The notes: a model not told the origin generated them from the sequence alone. A stretch of 64,000 bases of DNA from Acidobacteriota bacterium (GCA_016192145.1 JACPUT010000002.1:124001-188000); one strand, 5' to 3'; shown: positions 49,994-60,859, numbered from the stretch's first letter. Numbers and translations are program-made.

Positions 49994-51067
49994 ATGAACG
50001 CTTCCGCCCCCGCCCGCTTCCAGAGCCTCGACGCCCTCCGGGGCCTCCTGGCCCTGGGCGTGGCGGTCTATCACCTGAGCGTGTGGTTCGGGCTCACGCC
50101 TTCGGGCTCCTTCTCCAACATGGCGCTGGCGAAGGCGGGGAACTACAGCGTCTCCGCCTTCTTCGTGCTGACGGGCTTCCTGTTGGCGCGCACGGCGCCC
50201 TGGGCCTCCATCGCGAAGCAGGGCCTGGGCCCTTGGGCCCAGAAGCGGCTGCTGCGCCTGGCACCGCTGTTCTGGATCGCCGTGAGCGTGGACCTCGCCT
50301 TCGGGCTGGGCATGGGCCCCACGCCCAACGCGCGGTTCATCGTGGAGAACTACACGCTCACCTTCGGGCTCTTCCACCCCAACCACGCGTTGGTGACGGG
50401 CGGCTGGTACGTGGGGGTGGCCGTGCTGGCCTACGTGGCCTGGCCCTTGGTGGCCTGGCTCATGGAGAAGGCGGGGGCTTGGGTGCTGTCGCTCCTGTTC
50501 GCGGGGCTCCTGGCCTGGAGCCTGCCCTCGACGCTGCATGGCGTCATGGCGGAGGAGCAGTGGAATCGCTTCCACGTGTACGTGCTGCCTGGAAACCAGC
50601 TCTTCCTCGTGGCGCTGGGTGCCCTGGGCGGCTGGGCCCACCGCCGCATCGAGGGGCGCCTCGGCCACCGGACCTTCCTGCTCGCCACGGGCCTCGTGGT
50701 GTGGGCCATCTTCCGCCCCTTCCCCTGGTTCGGCGATCACCTGGCCATCCTCACGGGCCCCCTGCGCTACCGCTATCTGCTCCTCGTCTCGCTCCTCGTC
50801 CTGCTAGCAGCCTTCCATCGCGGCTGGCCCGACGCCGGCCCGGCGGAGCCCGGAAACCTCAACGTGGCCCGATGGATGAAGCCGATGGTGCTGCTGGGCT
50901 CCTGGAGTTACGGCATCTACCTCGCCCACCCCTTCCTCCAGCGCCTGGTGGCCCCGCATGTGGCGGGGTGGACGGGGCTCCTCCTGGCGCTCGGGGGCAG
51001 CATCCTCGTGGCGGCCGCGGCCGAACGCTGGGTGGAGCAGCCCTTGAGCCGGTGGCTGTCGCGCTGA
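49994..51067 (+). CDS. Acyltransferase family 3 membrane protein
   Basis: Polytopic enzyme of 357 aa. The N-terminal RFQSLDALRGLLALGVAVYH carries the family's conserved Arg and His of the AT3 domain. About ten helices follow, with FFVLTGFLLAR and the late SYGIYLAHPFLQRL. Members transfer acyl groups to cell-surface sugars (O-antigen, lipid A, peptidoglycan, exopolysaccharide). The acceptor here is unknown. It lies between creD and the retropepsin gene on the plus strand. Confidence 0.88.
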   Translation: MNASAPARFQSLDALRGLLALGVAVYHLSVWFGLTPSGSFSNMALAKAGNYSVSAFFVLTGFLLARTAPWASIAKQGLGPWAQKRLLRLAPLFWIAVSVDLAFGLGMGPTPNARFIVENYTLTFGLFHPNHALVTGGWYVGVAVLAYVAWPLVAWLMEKAGAWVLSLLFAGLLAWSLPSTLHGVMAEEQWNRFHVYVLPGNQLFLVALGALGGWAHRRIEGRLGHRTFLLATGLVVWAIFRPFPWFGDHLAILTGPLRYRYLLLVSLLVLLAAFHRGWPDAGPAEPGNLNVARWMKPMVLLGSWSYGIYLAHPFLQRLVAPHVAGWTGLLLALGGSILVAAAAERWVEQPLSRWLSR

Positions 51068-51091
51068 GCGGGAGTGTGGGAGGGTAGGGCC

Positions 51092-52156
51092 ATGCGAACC
51101 GCGCTTGCAACCCTGACCTTGGTGATGAGCCCCCTGGTCGCACCCGCGCATCCGGGTGCCCTTGGCCAGGCATCCTCCCTGGCCAGCCGCATCAGCGAAG
51201 CCGAAGCCATCGTCGCGCGCCACTTCCGGGGCGAGCCTTTAGAGCGGGCCCGGGCCCGGGTGGTCGCCGATATCGCGGCCTTCAACGCCGAGAACGCCAC
51301 GGGCAAGGCCGACTTGGAGGCCGCGAAGGCCGATCTCGACGCGAAGCTCTCGCCCCTGAAGGCCATGGAAGCCCGCCTGGGGGAAATGGATCAGCGGTTG
51401 AAACACCTCCCCACCGCCACCGAGGGGCGGAATTCCCCCGCGGAGCTGAAGCACGCGGCCCAGATGACGGAGCGCAACGCGCTGGCCGCGAAGTACACCG
51501 CCCTGCAAGCGGTGACGCAGCCCCAGCTGGAGGCCTACAACGCCAAGGTGAAGGCCTCCAACGAAGCGATGACGGCCCGCCGCGCCTCGGTCATGGAAGC
51601 GCAAAGGGAACTCAATGCCCGCATCGATGCCTACGGAGTCTTCCAGAAGAACGGCGGAGATATCGCGTTCTACGCCGGGCTCTCGCGATTGCTGGGCGAA
51701 TCCCTCAAGGCCTCCGACGGGGCCGCGGCGAGCCGGGTGCGGGCCCTGCGCAAGGAGCTCTTCGCCTGGGCCATGGCCCGCGCGGCGGCGGACCCCTTCG
51801 GCCCCGTGCTCGTGGAGGTGCTGATCGGAGGCGAACCCTGCTGCCTCATGGTGGACACGGGGGCCATGCGCACGAGCCTTTCCCCGGAGCTGGTGGGGGC
51901 CCTGGGGCTCAACGACCGGCTGGGGGAGGAGGCTTCCTTCGTGCTCGCCGGCGGTGTCCGCTTGCGCGGCCGCGTCGTGGACCTGCCCTCCGTGGCCCTC
52001 GGGGACGTTTCCGCCAAGGCCGTGCCGGCGGTGGCCATCGCGGCCTCGGAGGTGGGCATCGATGGCCTGCTGGGGCAGAGCTTCCTGAAGGGCTTCATCT
52101 ACACCGTGGATGAACGCAGGTCCGAAAAATTACTCCTTCAGCCGCGCAAGCTCTGA
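51092..52156 (+). CDS. Exported coiled-coil protein with retropepsin-like aspartyl protease domain
   Basis: Protein of 354 aa started at MRTALATLTLV behind GGGAGGG, with a signal peptide (MSPLVAPAHPGA). A long Ala/Glu/Lys-rich coiled coil (about 25-235) leads to a C-terminal retropepsin fold: CLMVDTGAMRTSLSPEL with catalytic Asp255 in the DTGA motif, then LGLNDRLGEE and DGLLGQSFLKGF. The retroviral-type protease is a half-domain needing dimerisation, which the coiled coil could provide. Substrate unknown. Periplasmic location is inferred from the signal peptide. Confidence 0.82.
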   Translation: MRTALATLTLVMSPLVAPAHPGALGQASSLASRISEAEAIVARHFRGEPLERARARVVADIAAFNAENATGKADLEAAKADLDAKLSPLKAMEARLGEMDQRLKHLPTATEGRNSPAELKHAAQMTERNALAAKYTALQAVTQPQLEAYNAKVKASNEAMTARRASVMEAQRELNARIDAYGVFQKNGGDIAFYAGLSRLLGESLKASDGAAASRVRALRKELFAWAMARAAADPFGPVLVEVLIGGEPCCLMVDTGAMRTSLSPELVGALGLNDRLGEEASFVLAGGVRLRGRVVDLPSVALGDVSAKAVPAVAIAASEVGIDGLLGQSFLKGFIYTVDERRSEKLLLQPRKL

Positions 52157-52241
52157 ACCCGAGTTCGATCGCAAAACTCAGAATCCTTTCAGGTAGTCCC
52201 GAGACAGGCAGGGTAAGCAAAGGCCGAACCCGGGGGTCGCC

Positions 52242-54182
52242 ATGCACTGGCATAACTTCAGCATCAAGACGCGGCTCGTCTGGATCCTGCTCCTGCCCCT
52301 GGGGGCCTTCGGCATTTATGCGGGGATGATCCTGCGACAGGTCTGGCAGGAGGCGGCCAACGACCGGGCCCTCGCCGGATGGATGCCCGCGGTGCAGCAG
52401 ATGGCCGGCCTGACGGGCGACCTCCAGAAGGAGCGGGGCCGGAGCAGCCGCTTCCTCTCCTCCCAAGAGGTGAGCGACGCGAGTCTGGATGGATTCCGCA
52501 AGGCCACGGATCAGGCGTTGGCGGCCTGGGTCCGGGGCTTGGGGGAGCTGGATCCGGCGCCCCGGAGCTGGGAGAAGGCCCCGGCCCTGGCCCGGGATCT
52601 CTCCGCGAAGCTGTCGGACCTCCGCAAGGTCGTGGATGGGCGGGCCCAGGCCGCGCCCCAGGTGGTGGCCCAGTACACCGCCGCCATCGCCACGCTGGAC
52701 GCCCTGTACGCGAGCCTTCCCACGGAGGTGGAACACGTTGACACCTCCCGGCGCCTTCGGGGCCTCTTGCACCTCAGCCGGGCCCGGGAAGCCGCGGGGC
52801 AGGAGCGGGCCACCCTCATGAGCGTATTCACGGCGGATGCCCTCGCGCCGGGGCAGATGGAACGCCTGGGCAACCTCATCGGCGCGCAGGGCGCGCACCT
52901 GGGCACCTTCAAGGAGCTGGCCGGCCCGGAGGGCGCGGCGGCGCTGGAGGCCGCGGTTCCCCAGGCCATGGCCGACGAGGTCGCCGCCACGCGCACCCAG
53001 GTGGTGGGGGCCGCCAAGGCCGCGGGCTTCGGCGGGAATCCGGAGCTCTGGTGGGGGCAGTCCACCAAGCGCATCGAGGCCCTGGGCGACGTGGAGCGCA
53101 AGCTCTCCGAGCAGCTGGCCTCGGATGCCAAGGCGGCGGCGGGGCAGGCCCGGTCGGGCCTCCTCCTGCACTTCGGGCTCGGAATCGGACTGTTCACCGC
53201 GACCCTCCTCGTGGGTATGAGCCTCTCCCGGAGCATCGCGGGCCCCGTGGGCGCCTTCGTCGGGTTGATGGACGACTTGGCCATGCACCACGACCTCACG
53301 CGCATCGTGAAGGCCGAAGGGCAGGATGAGACGAGCCGGCTCTTCCTGGCCTACATCAAGCTCAGCACGGAGTTCCGAAGGCTATTCAGCGAGTTGAAGC
53401 TCGTTTCCGCGCAGGTGGCGAGCGGTTCCACGCAGCTCTCGGCCAGCTCCGGGGAGATGGCCAAGGCCGCCGACGAGATCGCCCGCAACTCGGAGCACCA
53501 GCGGCGCAGCGAGGACGAAGTCCAGGGCCAGCTCGTGCAGGTGGAGGACAAGGCCCGGGACGTGGCCACCTCCGTCCACCAGGCCGAGGGCGAAGTGGGC
53601 CAGGCCACCCAGCGCATGGACGAAGGCGCCCAAGCCGCCCAGCGCACCACCCAGGCCATGGCGGACATCCTGGAGACGAGCAACCGCATGGTGCAAGCCG
53701 TGCGCGTGATTCAGGAGATCGCGCGGCAGACGAACCTGCTCTCCCTCAACGCCGCCATCGAGGCCGCCAAGGCCGGGGCCATGGGCAAGGGCTTCGCGGT
53801 GGTGGCCGAGGAAGTGCGCAAGCTGGCGGAGCGCTCCGTGGGCGCCGCCCGGGAGATCGAGGCCCTCATCCAGGCCAGCGGGCAGACGCTCACGGCCGGC
53901 CAAGCCGCCGTCGAGGCCACGAGCCAGGCCATGGTGGCCGCTCAGGGCCGCATGGGTGAGGCCGCCCAGGGCGTGCGCACCATCGAAGTGCGCATGCACG
54001 AGCTCACGGAATGCACCCGGGCCATGGTGAGGCTGGTGGAGGCCAGCGCCACCGAGACCCGGCAGAACGCCTCCGCCTCCGCGGAACTCTCGGCCACCAC
54101 CCACGAGATCACCCGCACCGCGGAGGACCTCGCCCACGTGGCGGAGAACCTCGCGGCGATGGTGGCGTCGTTCAAGACTTAG
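52242..54182 (+). CDS. Methyl-accepting chemotaxis protein with NIT sensor domain
   Basis: Chemoreceptor of 646 aa. Helix one lies at about 10-30 and the periplasmic domain at about 31-305 carries the NIT signature ([15 protein letters not shown]) of nitrate/nitrite-sensing receptors. Helix two is at about 307-326, with HAMP at about 327-380. The signalling tip is [20 protein letters not shown] and [18 protein letters not shown] (about 489-535), and methylation helices flank it. Attractant is inferred as nitrate or nitrite. The C-terminal coding end overlaps the convergent PPIase end by 11 bp. Confidence 0.92.
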   Translation: MHWHNFSIKTRLVWILLLPLGAFGIYAGMILRQVWQEAANDRALAGWMPAVQQMAGLTGDLQKERGRSSRFLSSQEVSDASLDGFRKATDQALAAWVRGLGELDPAPRSWEKAPALARDLSAKLSDLRKVVDGRAQAAPQVVAQYTAAIATLDALYASLPTEVEHVDTSRRLRGLLHLSRAREAAGQERATLMSVFTADALAPGQMERLGNLIGAQGAHLGTFKELAGPEGAAALEAAVPQAMADEVAATRTQVVGAAKAAGFGGNPELWWGQSTKRIEALGDVERKLSEQLASDAKAAAGQARSGLLLHFGLGIGLFTATLLVGMSLSRSIAGPVGAFVGLMDDLAMHHDLTRIVKAEGQDETSRLFLAYIKLSTEFRRLFSELKLVSAQVASGSTQLSASSGEMAKAADEIARNSEHQRRSEDEVQGQLVQVEDKARDVATSVHQAEGEVGQATQRMDEGAQAAQRTTQAMADILETSNRMVQAVRVIQEIARQTNLLSLNAAIEAAKAGAMGKGFAVVAEEVRKLAERSVGAAREIEALIQASGQTLTAGQAAVEATSQAMVAAQGRMGEAAQGVRTIEVRMHELTECTRAMVRLVEASATETRQNASASAELSATTHEITRTAEDLAHVAENLAAMVASFKT

Positions 54183-55995
54183 GCGACAACACCTCAACAC
54201 GCAGGATGCGCGCGCCCACGTTGAGGTCATCCAGCATGGGCAGCGCGCGGGCGGGCGCTTCCACCTCCCCCAGGCGGGTGTAGCGGCCCGTGAGGTGGGG
54301 GGTGGCGTTGGTGGTGATGAAGAACTGGCTGCCGCCCGTGTCCTTGCCGGAGAGGGCCATGCCCACGCTGCCGGGGCCGTACCAATCGAGGCTGTCTTCG
54401 CAGCGCACGGAGTAGCCGGGGCCGCCGCTCATGCTGTCGAAGGGCGAGCCCATCTGCACGACGAAGTCGGGCACGACGCGGGGCACGCGGTGGCCATCGA
54501 AGAAGCCCTTCCGCGCGAGCCGCACGAGGTTCGCCACGTTGATGGGCGCCACCTCGGGATCGAGGCGGAGGATCACCCCGCGGGGACCTTCGAAGGTGAT
54601 GCGGAGGCGCACGGGCTGGCCGGCCACGGTGAGGCGCTCGGCTTCCCGGAGCAGGGCCTCCTCTTCGGCGGTGGGGGCGGGCGCCTGGGGCCAGGGCGTG
54701 GCGGGATCCAGCTTCACGAGGGCCCGGTAGGCCTCCCGGCGGCAGGCCCAATCCGGGTGCTGGAGCCAGGGGCGCAGGCGGGCGAGCTTCTGATCGGTGG
54801 GCAGCTCCCAGGCGGCGAGCCGCTGGATGAGGGCCTGCTCGGCTTCGAAGTCGTTGGCCTTCCAGATCCGCGCGGTGAGCGCCGTGAGCTCGGCCTCGGG
54901 AGGCGCCGCGGGCAGGCCCTCCAGGGCGGCGGCCTGGGCGATGGCGTCGGTCCCCTCCAGCAGGGCCTGGCGCACCCGGGCGCCCGCCTCGGGGGCGTGC
55001 TTCAGCAGGGCGGGCAGGAGGGCCGCGCGGGTGGAGGGCAGGGTGGCCAGGGCCAGGACTTCCTGGGCCAGGTCGCCCGCGCCGGGATCGGAGCACCTCG
55101 TGAGGGCCTGGCCGTAGGCGCCCATGAAGGGCTGCCCCATAGCCTCGAGGCGGTGGGGGGCGAGGGTTCGCAGGGCGGCGAGCTCCACCTGGCCCTCGGG
55201 GTAGCCGTCGAGCCAGCGGCCCAGGGCGCCGATCCGCGCCTCGGGGGAGAAGGCGCCGCGGGGGGTGGCGAGGCCGAGCACCGCCCGCGCCCGCTGCCCG
55301 GCTTCCGTGCGATCGAAGAGGTGCCGCAGGCTGCCGTGAACGGCTTTGCGGGCCTCCCAGGGCCCGCGGTTCCAAGCGTCCAGCAGGGCCAGCACGTGGC
55401 CCTCGTTGAAGGGCACGGGGGGAAGCAGCTTCGACTCCTTGCCCGCGAGGAGGAGCCTGAGGCGGGCCGCCTGGGATCGCAGGGGATCCGCGGAAGGGCT
55501 GGCCTCCAGGGCGGCGAGGAAGGCCGAGGTCCCGGCGGCGGGGATGCAGCCGTTCAGGCGGGCGGCGGCCACCCCGCCCTGCAGGTGGAGCGCCCGGGGC
55601 CACGTGGCCGCGTCCTTCGCGGTCAACCCCTCCAGGGCCAGCAGCGCCTGGGTGGACTTCAGGCGGTTCAGGAAGGCCAGCGCCGTCACCCGCGCTTCGG
55701 GTGTGCGGGCGGCCCGGGCCTGCTCGAGCCAGAGGGCCTCCGTGGGCGCGGCGAGCTCGGGGGGGAGCAGCTCGGGCAAACCCGGTTGCCCGATGCGGCG
55801 GAGGGTGCGCTCCAGGCGGGCCCGATCCGCGGAGGACAGCCGGGCCCGATCGGCGTCGGAAAGGGCGGGCGCCTGCCGCAGCCACTCGGCCCGGATCGCC
55901 TCCCGGGGGCCGAAGGCGGGCGGGGCGGGACTCTGGGCGGCGAGGGCGGTGGCCAGGGCCAGCGGTGACCAACGGAGCGAGGCGGGGAGGGGCAT
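54172..55995 (-). CDS. Peptidylprolyl isomerase (cyclophilin) with long HEAT-like N-terminus
   Basis: Exported protein of 607 aa, started at [11 protein letters not shown], with a signal peptide ending near ALAAQS. A long helical Ala/Leu-rich repeat region (about 30-430) looks like HEAT or armadillo-type repeats. A C-terminal cyclophilin domain (about 440-607) has [37 protein letters not shown] and [13 protein letters not shown]. It probably folds envelope proteins. Cyclophilins fused to HEAT repeats are common in Acidobacteriota and Bacteroidota relatives (family memory). It heads its own minus-strand unit. Confidence 0.88.
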   Translation of the reverse strand: MPLPASLRWSPLALATALAAQSPAPPAFGPREAIRAEWLRQAPALSDADRARLSSADRARLERTLRRIGQPGLPELLPPELAAPTEALWLEQARAARTPEARVTALAFLNRLKSTQALLALEGLTAKDAATWPRALHLQGGVAAARLNGCIPAAGTSAFLAALEASPSADPLRSQAARLRLLLAGKESKLLPPVPFNEGHVLALLDAWNRGPWEARKAVHGSLRHLFDRTEAGQRARAVLGLATPRGAFSPEARIGALGRWLDGYPEGQVELAALRTLAPHRLEAMGQPFMGAYGQALTRCSDPGAGDLAQEVLALATLPSTRAALLPALLKHAPEAGARVRQALLEGTDAIAQAAALEGLPAAPPEAELTALTARIWKANDFEAEQALIQRLAAWELPTDQKLARLRPWLQHPDWACRREAYRALVKLDPATPWPQAPAPTAEEEALLREAERLTVAGQPVRLRITFEGPRGVILRLDPEVAPINVANLVRLARKGFFDGHRVPRVVPDFVVQMGSPFDSMSGGPGYSVRCEDSLDWYGPGSVGMALSGKDTGGSQFFITTNATPHLTGRYTRLGEVEAPARALPMLDDLNVGARILRVEVLSPKS

Positions 55996-56086
55996 GGGGC
56001 ACCAGGGGGAATGGCCCAAGGTGCCATGGGGGCGACCCGGCGGGAAGTGTGCTCAAACCGGATCGTGCAGTTGGGTTTGGATGGAG

Positions 56087-56223
56087 TGGGCTTTTGGGCT
56101 TTTGGGCTTTGGGCTATCGGCTTTAGGCTTTTGCCGATTCCGGCCTTGCTTTGGTCCGTCCAATGGTGAATCGACCGGAATTGCCGTGCCCAGCTAAAGC
56201 CTAGAGCCGAAAGCCCAGAGCCA
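56087..56223. repeat. Inverted-arm element, GGCTTTAG type, copy 2
   Basis: Left arm TTGGGCTTTGGGCTATCGGC... (to about 56130), right arm AGCTAAAGCCTAGAGCCGAA... (56193-56223), inverted with a few mismatches. It lies between the cyclophilin start and the ScfR stop. The left arm shares TGGGCTAT..GGCTTTAG with copy 1 at 39225-39334. Confidence 0.82.
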
Positions 56224-56238
56224 ATTGCATGGCCCGGG

Positions 56239-57672
56239 TTACCCCAAGCTCGCGTAGAAGCTGCTCCGCCTCAGGTTCTCGTCCACCTTGAAGGGCGTCT
56301 GCAGGGGCGGGAAGGCCCGCTGCTCGCAGTCGGTGCGGTCGCAGAGGCGGCAGGTGACGCCCACGGGCACGGGCGGTTGATCGAGGCGGATGCCGTCGGA
56401 GTACACGAGCTCCTTCGCGTAGCCCAGCTCGCATCCGAGGCCCAGGGCCTGGATGGCGTGCTGGCCCCGGTAGGAGCCCGTGTCCCGCTGCAGGGTGCGG
56501 GCGATGCAGAAGTAACGGCGGCCATCGGGGAACTCGCTCACCTGGGTGCGGATGAGGCCCGGCGTGAGGAAGGCCGCGTGCACGTTCCACCGGGGGCAGC
56601 AGCCGCTGTAGCGGGCGATGCGGATGCCCGAGGCGGAAAAGCTCTTGGAGATGTTGCCGGCGATGTCGATGCGCAGGAAGTGGAAGGGCACGCCCTCCTC
56701 GCCGGGGCGGCGCAGCGTCGTGAGGCGGTGGCACACTTGTTCGAAGCCCGCCTGGAAGCGCCGCGTGAGCAGCTCGATGTCGTAGCGCTCCGCCTTGACC
56801 GCCCTCAGGAAGGCGCCGTAGGGCATGGCCACGGCGGAGGCGAAGTAGTTCGCCAGGGCCACGCGGCCCAGGGCCCGGGCGCCGGGGGTGCCCAGGGCGG
56901 TGTGGTCCGTGAGGCGGTCCAGCAGGTCCCCGTGCTCCAGCAGGGCCCACTGGTGGGCCAGCTGGAAGACGCGGGAGCGCACGGGCAGCAGCTCCGAGAG
57001 GTGCAGCACCTTGCGCTCGGGCTCGAAGCGGCGCAGCTGGCCCGGCATGGCCTCGGCCCGGCGGATCTCCACGCGCAGTCCCCGGGCCTCGAAGGCGTTG
57101 AGCAGGCCCGGATAGAGGAGGTCGGCATCGAGGGCCGCCCCCTTCCAGAGGGCCTCGGCGGCCTCCTCCAGCTCGGGGTAGTAGTTGCGGGCGGACTGGA
57201 GGAAGTCCCCCACGGATTCCGAGGGGAGCTGGGTGCGATCGGGGTCGAAGCCCTGGCCATCGCTGAACTGCTCGCTGAGGGTGTCGAGCCCCCCCTTGGC
57301 CGCCTGGTAGGCCTGGTAGAGCCGGAAGACGGCCCGGGAGAGGGCGGGGTTGTTCATGGCCAGATCCCGCACTTCCTGGGCGGGGATCACGTCGCGATCG
57401 AAGAGGGCGTCTCCGAAGGCCTCCATGAGGTCCTCGGAGATGCGCAGATCCTCCTCGGGGGCGAAGGTGCGGAGGTCCAGCTGGAAGACCTGGGCCAGCC
57501 GGAGCAGGAGCTGGGCCGTGAGGGGCCGCTTGTTGCCCTCGATGAGGTTCAGGTAGCTGGGGCTGATGGCGAGGCGCTCGGCCAGCTGCACCTGGGAAAG
57601 GTTCTCCTGGCGGCGCAGCAGTCGGAGCTTGGCGCCGAGGCGGGCCTGGGGTTTGGGGGGGGCGGAGGGCAT
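56239..57672 (-). CDS. XRE-family regulator with IrrE/DUF955 and ScfR C-terminal domains (RamB-like)
   Basis: Transcription regulator of 477 aa started at MPSAPPKPQARLG. The N-terminal Xre HTH has LRRQENLSQVQLAERLAISP and SYLNLIEGNKRPL. A central ImmA/IrrE-like segment follows (about 180-290), in which the catalytic HExxH is not intact. The C-terminal domain has FHFLRIDIAGNISKSFSASG, a CCPRWN motif and VTCRLCDRTDCEQRAFPPL cysteine/His cluster. This layout matches RamB/ScfR/MtaR regulators of acetate and short-chain acyl metabolism. It is divergent from aceB-aceA, which it probably controls. Confidence 0.9.
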   Translation of the reverse strand: MPSAPPKPQARLGAKLRLLRRQENLSQVQLAERLAISPSYLNLIEGNKRPLTAQLLLRLAQVFQLDLRTFAPEEDLRISEDLMEAFGDALFDRDVIPAQEVRDLAMNNPALSRAVFRLYQAYQAAKGGLDTLSEQFSDGQGFDPDRTQLPSESVGDFLQSARNYYPELEEAAEALWKGAALDADLLYPGLLNAFEARGLRVEIRRAEAMPGQLRRFEPERKVLHLSELLPVRSRVFQLAHQWALLEHGDLLDRLTDHTALGTPGARALGRVALANYFASAVAMPYGAFLRAVKAERYDIELLTRRFQAGFEQVCHRLTTLRRPGEEGVPFHFLRIDIAGNISKSFSASGIRIARYSGCCPRWNVHAAFLTPGLIRTQVSEFPDGRRYFCIARTLQRDTGSYRGQHAIQALGLGCELGYAKELVYSDGIRLDQPPVPVGVTCRLCDRTDCEQRAFPPLQTPFKVDENLRRSSFYASLG

Positions 57673-57688
57673 GGCGGCGTTGACCTCA

Positions 57689-57722
57689 TTGACAAAATTA
57701 ACGCAGTCGTTTGACAAAAATT
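57689..57722. promoter_or_regulatory. TTGACAAAATT direct repeat between regulator and aceB
   Basis: TTGACAAAATT at 57689 and TTGACAAAAATT at 57711 are 22 bp apart, two helical turns, in the divergent promoter region. Likely operator for the ScfR/RamB-like regulator (inference). Confidence 0.6.
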
Positions 57723-57772
57723 TTCCAGTTAACCCCAATTAAAGCTTCGGATGCTTGCCAATCACCAATGTA

Positions 57773-57787
57773 AGTCAATCATTGACT
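57773..57787. promoter_or_regulatory. AGTCAAT-C-ATTGACT palindrome upstream of aceB
   Basis: Perfect 7-bp arms around one base, 25 bp before the aceB start. It repeats the TTGAC core of the direct repeats at 57689 and 57711, so the same protein may bind it. Confidence 0.5.
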
Positions 57788-57812
57788 CAAGTCCATCCCA
57801 AGGAGTTGAGCC

Positions 57813-59405
57813 ATGACAACGACCCTCGCTTCCCCCGCCCGCTGGAACGGCCCCGAAGCCGCCGCCCTGCTGACTCCCCAGGCTCTGGATCTGCTGACCG
57901 GCCTTCAGCGCCGCTTCGGCGATGACCTCCAGAACCTCCTGGCGGAGCGCCAGGAACGCCAGCGCCGCTACGACCAGGGGGAGCGCCCCCGCTTCCTCCC
58001 GGGCACCGAAGGCGTGCGCACCGGCGAGTGGACGGTGGCCCCGTTACCCGACCTCCTCCTGGACCGCCGCGTGGAGATCACGGGCCCCCCCGAGCGCCGC
58101 ATGATGCTCCACGCCCTCAACAGCGGCGCCAAGGTCTACATGGCCGACTTCGAGGACAGCCTCGCGCCCACCCCCGAAAAGCTCCTCCAGGGACAGCTGA
58201 ACCTCCAGGAGGCGGTCCTCGGCACGCTGCAGGATGGGGAGCTACACCTCAAGGATGAGACGGCCCTGCTCATGGTGCGTCCCCGCGGTCTGCACCTGGT
58301 GGAGCGCCACCTGCAGGTGGATGGCGAGCCTGTGGCCGCGCCCTTCTTCGACGCGACGCTCTTCCTCGTGCACAACGCCCAGGAGCTGGTGAGCCGTGGG
58401 CTGCCCGTGTGCCTCTACCTGCCCAAGCTGGAGCACCACCGCGAGGCCCGCCTTTGGAACAAGGTGCTGAACCACCTCGAGGAAGGCCTCGGCCTGCCCC
58501 AGGGCACCGTGAAGGTCACCGTCCTCATCGAGACCCTGCCCGCCGCCTTCCAGATGGAGGAGATCCTCTTCGAGCTGCGCATCCGCGCCGCAGGCCTGAA
58601 CCTGGGCCGCTGGGACTACCTCTTCAGCGTGCTCAAGGTGCACCGCATGGATGGCCAATCCGTGCTGCCGGATCGCAGCGCGCTCAACATGGAACTGCCC
58701 TTCCTCCAGGCCTACGCCAAGCGCCTCGTGCAGGTGTGCCACCGCCGTGGGGCCTTGGCCCTGGGCGGCATGGCGGCCCTGGTGCCCCAGCGCCGCGATC
58801 CCGAGGCCACGGAGCGCGCCCTGCAGGCCGTGCGCGCCGACAAGCTCCGGGAAGTGCGCCAGGGCTGCGATGGTACCTGGGTGGCCCACCCGGACCTCGT
58901 GCCCGTGGCCATGGAGGTGTTCACCACCCACGTGGAGGGCGTGAATCAGCGCACCTTCATCCCCACCGGGGAAGTGAACGCGGCGCAGCTCCTGGAGTTG
59001 CCGCGCGGCCCTGTCACCGCGGACGGCCTGCGCCGCAACCTGCGCGTGGCCCTGCGCTACTTGGATTCCTGGCTCCGCGGCGAAGGCTGCGCGGCCATCG
59101 ACGGCCTCATGGAGGACGCCGCCACTGCGGAGATCAGCCGCATGCAGCTTTGGCAGTGGGTGCGCCACGGCGTCGAGGTCGAAGGCCTCGGCCGCCTGGA
59201 TCGCCCGGGCTTCCACGGCCACGTGCATGACGTGCTCGTGGGCCTCCGGGCCGAACTGGGCCCCGTGGTCGTCGCCGAGAGCCGCCTGCTCGAAGCTTCC
59301 GAGCTACTGGAGGAGCTGATCCTCGCGGACCTGCCCGAAGCCTTCCTGACCCCCCGCGCCTACACCCTCCTTCTCACACTGCCGACGCTGCAGGAGATCG
59401 CATGA
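57813..59405 (+). CDS. aceB: Malate synthase A
   Basis: Condenses glyoxylate and acetyl-CoA to malate, second step of the glyoxylate bypass. It has 530 aa, normal for isoform A. Features: [38 protein letters not shown] with the Mg-binding Glu/Asp pair, [32 protein letters not shown] and [27 protein letters not shown] is a family marker. Start ATG follows AAGGAG. It overlaps aceA by ATGA. Confidence 0.96.
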   Translation: MTTTLASPARWNGPEAAALLTPQALDLLTGLQRRFGDDLQNLLAERQERQRRYDQGERPRFLPGTEGVRTGEWTVAPLPDLLLDRRVEITGPPERRMMLHALNSGAKVYMADFEDSLAPTPEKLLQGQLNLQEAVLGTLQDGELHLKDETALLMVRPRGLHLVERHLQVDGEPVAAPFFDATLFLVHNAQELVSRGLPVCLYLPKLEHHREARLWNKVLNHLEEGLGLPQGTVKVTVLIETLPAAFQMEEILFELRIRAAGLNLGRWDYLFSVLKVHRMDGQSVLPDRSALNMELPFLQAYAKRLVQVCHRRGALALGGMAALVPQRRDPEATERALQAVRADKLREVRQGCDGTWVAHPDLVPVAMEVFTTHVEGVNQRTFIPTGEVNAAQLLELPRGPVTADGLRRNLRVALRYLDSWLRGEGCAAIDGLMEDAATAEISRMQLWQWVRHGVEVEGLGRLDRPGFHGHVHDVLVGLRAELGPVVVAESRLLEASELLEELILADLPEAFLTPRAYTLLLTLPTLQEIA

Positions 59406-60676
59406 ACGCCTGGCTTCCCATCCCCACCTTCGTCGAGGACCCCGGCTCCCACCGCTGGGAGGGCGTCCATCGCCCCTATGCCGCGGCGGACGTGCAAAAG
59501 CTCCGCGGCACCGTGCGCGTCGAGCACACCCTGGCCCAGCTGGGTGCCCGAAAGCTCTGGGAGCAGCTCCACCAGGACGAGCCCGTGCGCGCCCTGGGTG
59601 CCCTCAGCGGCGGCCAGGCCGTGCAGATGGCCAAGGCCGGCCTCAAGGCTATCTACTGCTCCGGCTGGCAGGTGGCGGCGGATGCCAACGCCGGTGGCCA
59701 GACCTATCCCGACCAGAGCCTCTATCCCGCCAACTCCGTGCCCCAGCTCGTGAAGCGCCTGAACAACGCGTTCATGCGGGCGGATCAGGTCGAACATGGG
59801 GAGGGCGGCGCCAAACGCGACTGGTTCCTGCCCATCGTTGCGGATGCTGAGGCCGGATTCGGCGGGCCCCTCAACGCCTTCGAGCTCATGAAGGGCATGA
59901 TCGAAGCCGGTGCGGCCGGTGTGCACTATGAGGATCAGCTCTCCAGCGAGAAGAAGTGCGGCCACCTGGGCGGCAAGGTGCTCATCCCCACGGGGCAGTT
60001 CATCCGCACCCTCACCTCGGCCCGCCTGGCTTCGGACGTCCTCGAAGTGCCCACGGTGCTCATCGCCCGCACGGATGCGGACGCCGCGCGCCTCATCACC
60101 TCCGACGTGGATGAGCGCGACCGCGCGTTCCTCACCGGCGAGCGCACCCCGGAGGGCTTCTTCCGCATCACGGGCGGCATCGAAATGGCCATCGCCCGGG
60201 GCAGGGCCTACGCCCCCTACGCCGACCTCATCTGGTGCGAGACCTCCACGCCCGATCTGAAGGAGGCGAAGAAGTTCGCGGAAGGGGTCCGCGCCGAGTT
60301 CCCCACCAAGCTGCTGGCCTACAACTGCTCGCCCTCCTTCAACTGGAAGAAGAAACTCAGCGATGCCGAGATCGCCACCTTCCAGCGCGAACTCGCCGCC
60401 ATGGGCTACAAGTTCCAGTTCATCACCCTGGCGGGCTTCCACAGCCTCAACCACGGCATGTTCGAGCTGGCCAACGCCTACCGCACCGAGGCCATGACCG
60501 CCTACGCCCGCCTGCAGGAAGCGGAGTTCGCGGCCGAAGCCCAGGGCTACACGGCCACCAAGCACCAACGCGAAGTGGGCACCGGCTACTTCGACCAGGT
60601 GGCCGAAGTGCTCAGCGGCGGCCAGGCCTCCACCCTCGCCCTGCAGGGCAGCACCGAGGCCGCGCAGTTCCACTAA
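59402..60676 (+). CDS. aceA: Isocitrate lyase
   Basis: Splits isocitrate into succinate and glyoxylate, first step of the glyoxylate bypass. It has 424 aa. The catalytic loop reads KKCGHLGGK with the active cysteine; [21 protein letters not shown] and [12 protein letters not shown] are conserved. [13 protein letters not shown] lies in the C-terminal part. The gene is translationally coupled to aceB (ATGA overlap) and followed by a hairpin. With acetate or fatty acids as carbon source both enzymes are needed. Confidence 0.97.
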   Translation: MNAWLPIPTFVEDPGSHRWEGVHRPYAAADVQKLRGTVRVEHTLAQLGARKLWEQLHQDEPVRALGALSGGQAVQMAKAGLKAIYCSGWQVAADANAGGQTYPDQSLYPANSVPQLVKRLNNAFMRADQVEHGEGGAKRDWFLPIVADAEAGFGGPLNAFELMKGMIEAGAAGVHYEDQLSSEKKCGHLGGKVLIPTGQFIRTLTSARLASDVLEVPTVLIARTDADAARLITSDVDERDRAFLTGERTPEGFFRITGGIEMAIARGRAYAPYADLIWCETSTPDLKEAKKFAEGVRAEFPTKLLAYNCSPSFNWKKKLSDAEIATFQRELAAMGYKFQFITLAGFHSLNHGMFELANAYRTEAMTAYARLQEAEFAAEAQGYTATKHQREVGTGYFDQVAEVLSGGQASTLALQGSTEAAQFH

Positions 60677-60697
60677 ACAACACCCCTTTCGTCCCTC

Positions 60698-60735
60698 GGG
60701 GGCGCGGCGGAAGGGTGAACCCTTCCCCGCGCCCC
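60698..60735 (+). terminator. Hairpin after aceA
   Basis: GGGGCGCGGCGGAAGGGT pairs with ACCCTTCCCCGCGCCCC, with one unpaired base and a short loop. No strong U-tract, so factor-dependent or weak intrinsic termination. Confidence 0.7.
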
Positions 60736-60859
60736 TTCCCCATTCGGAGTTCCCCATGGTCCTTCAGCCTATCCTTCAGCACCCCTCACAGGCCCTCCTC
60801 GAGGAGCGCTTGGACACAATCCACGGCATTGAGCGTCGACCTAGCGCAGAGGAGGGACG

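Noticed and set aside
57689-57722. Sigma-70 promoter from TTGACA
   Set aside because: TTGACA occurs twice 22 bp apart with no good -10 at 17 bp from either; the repeat fits an operator better, though a promoter here cannot be excluded.
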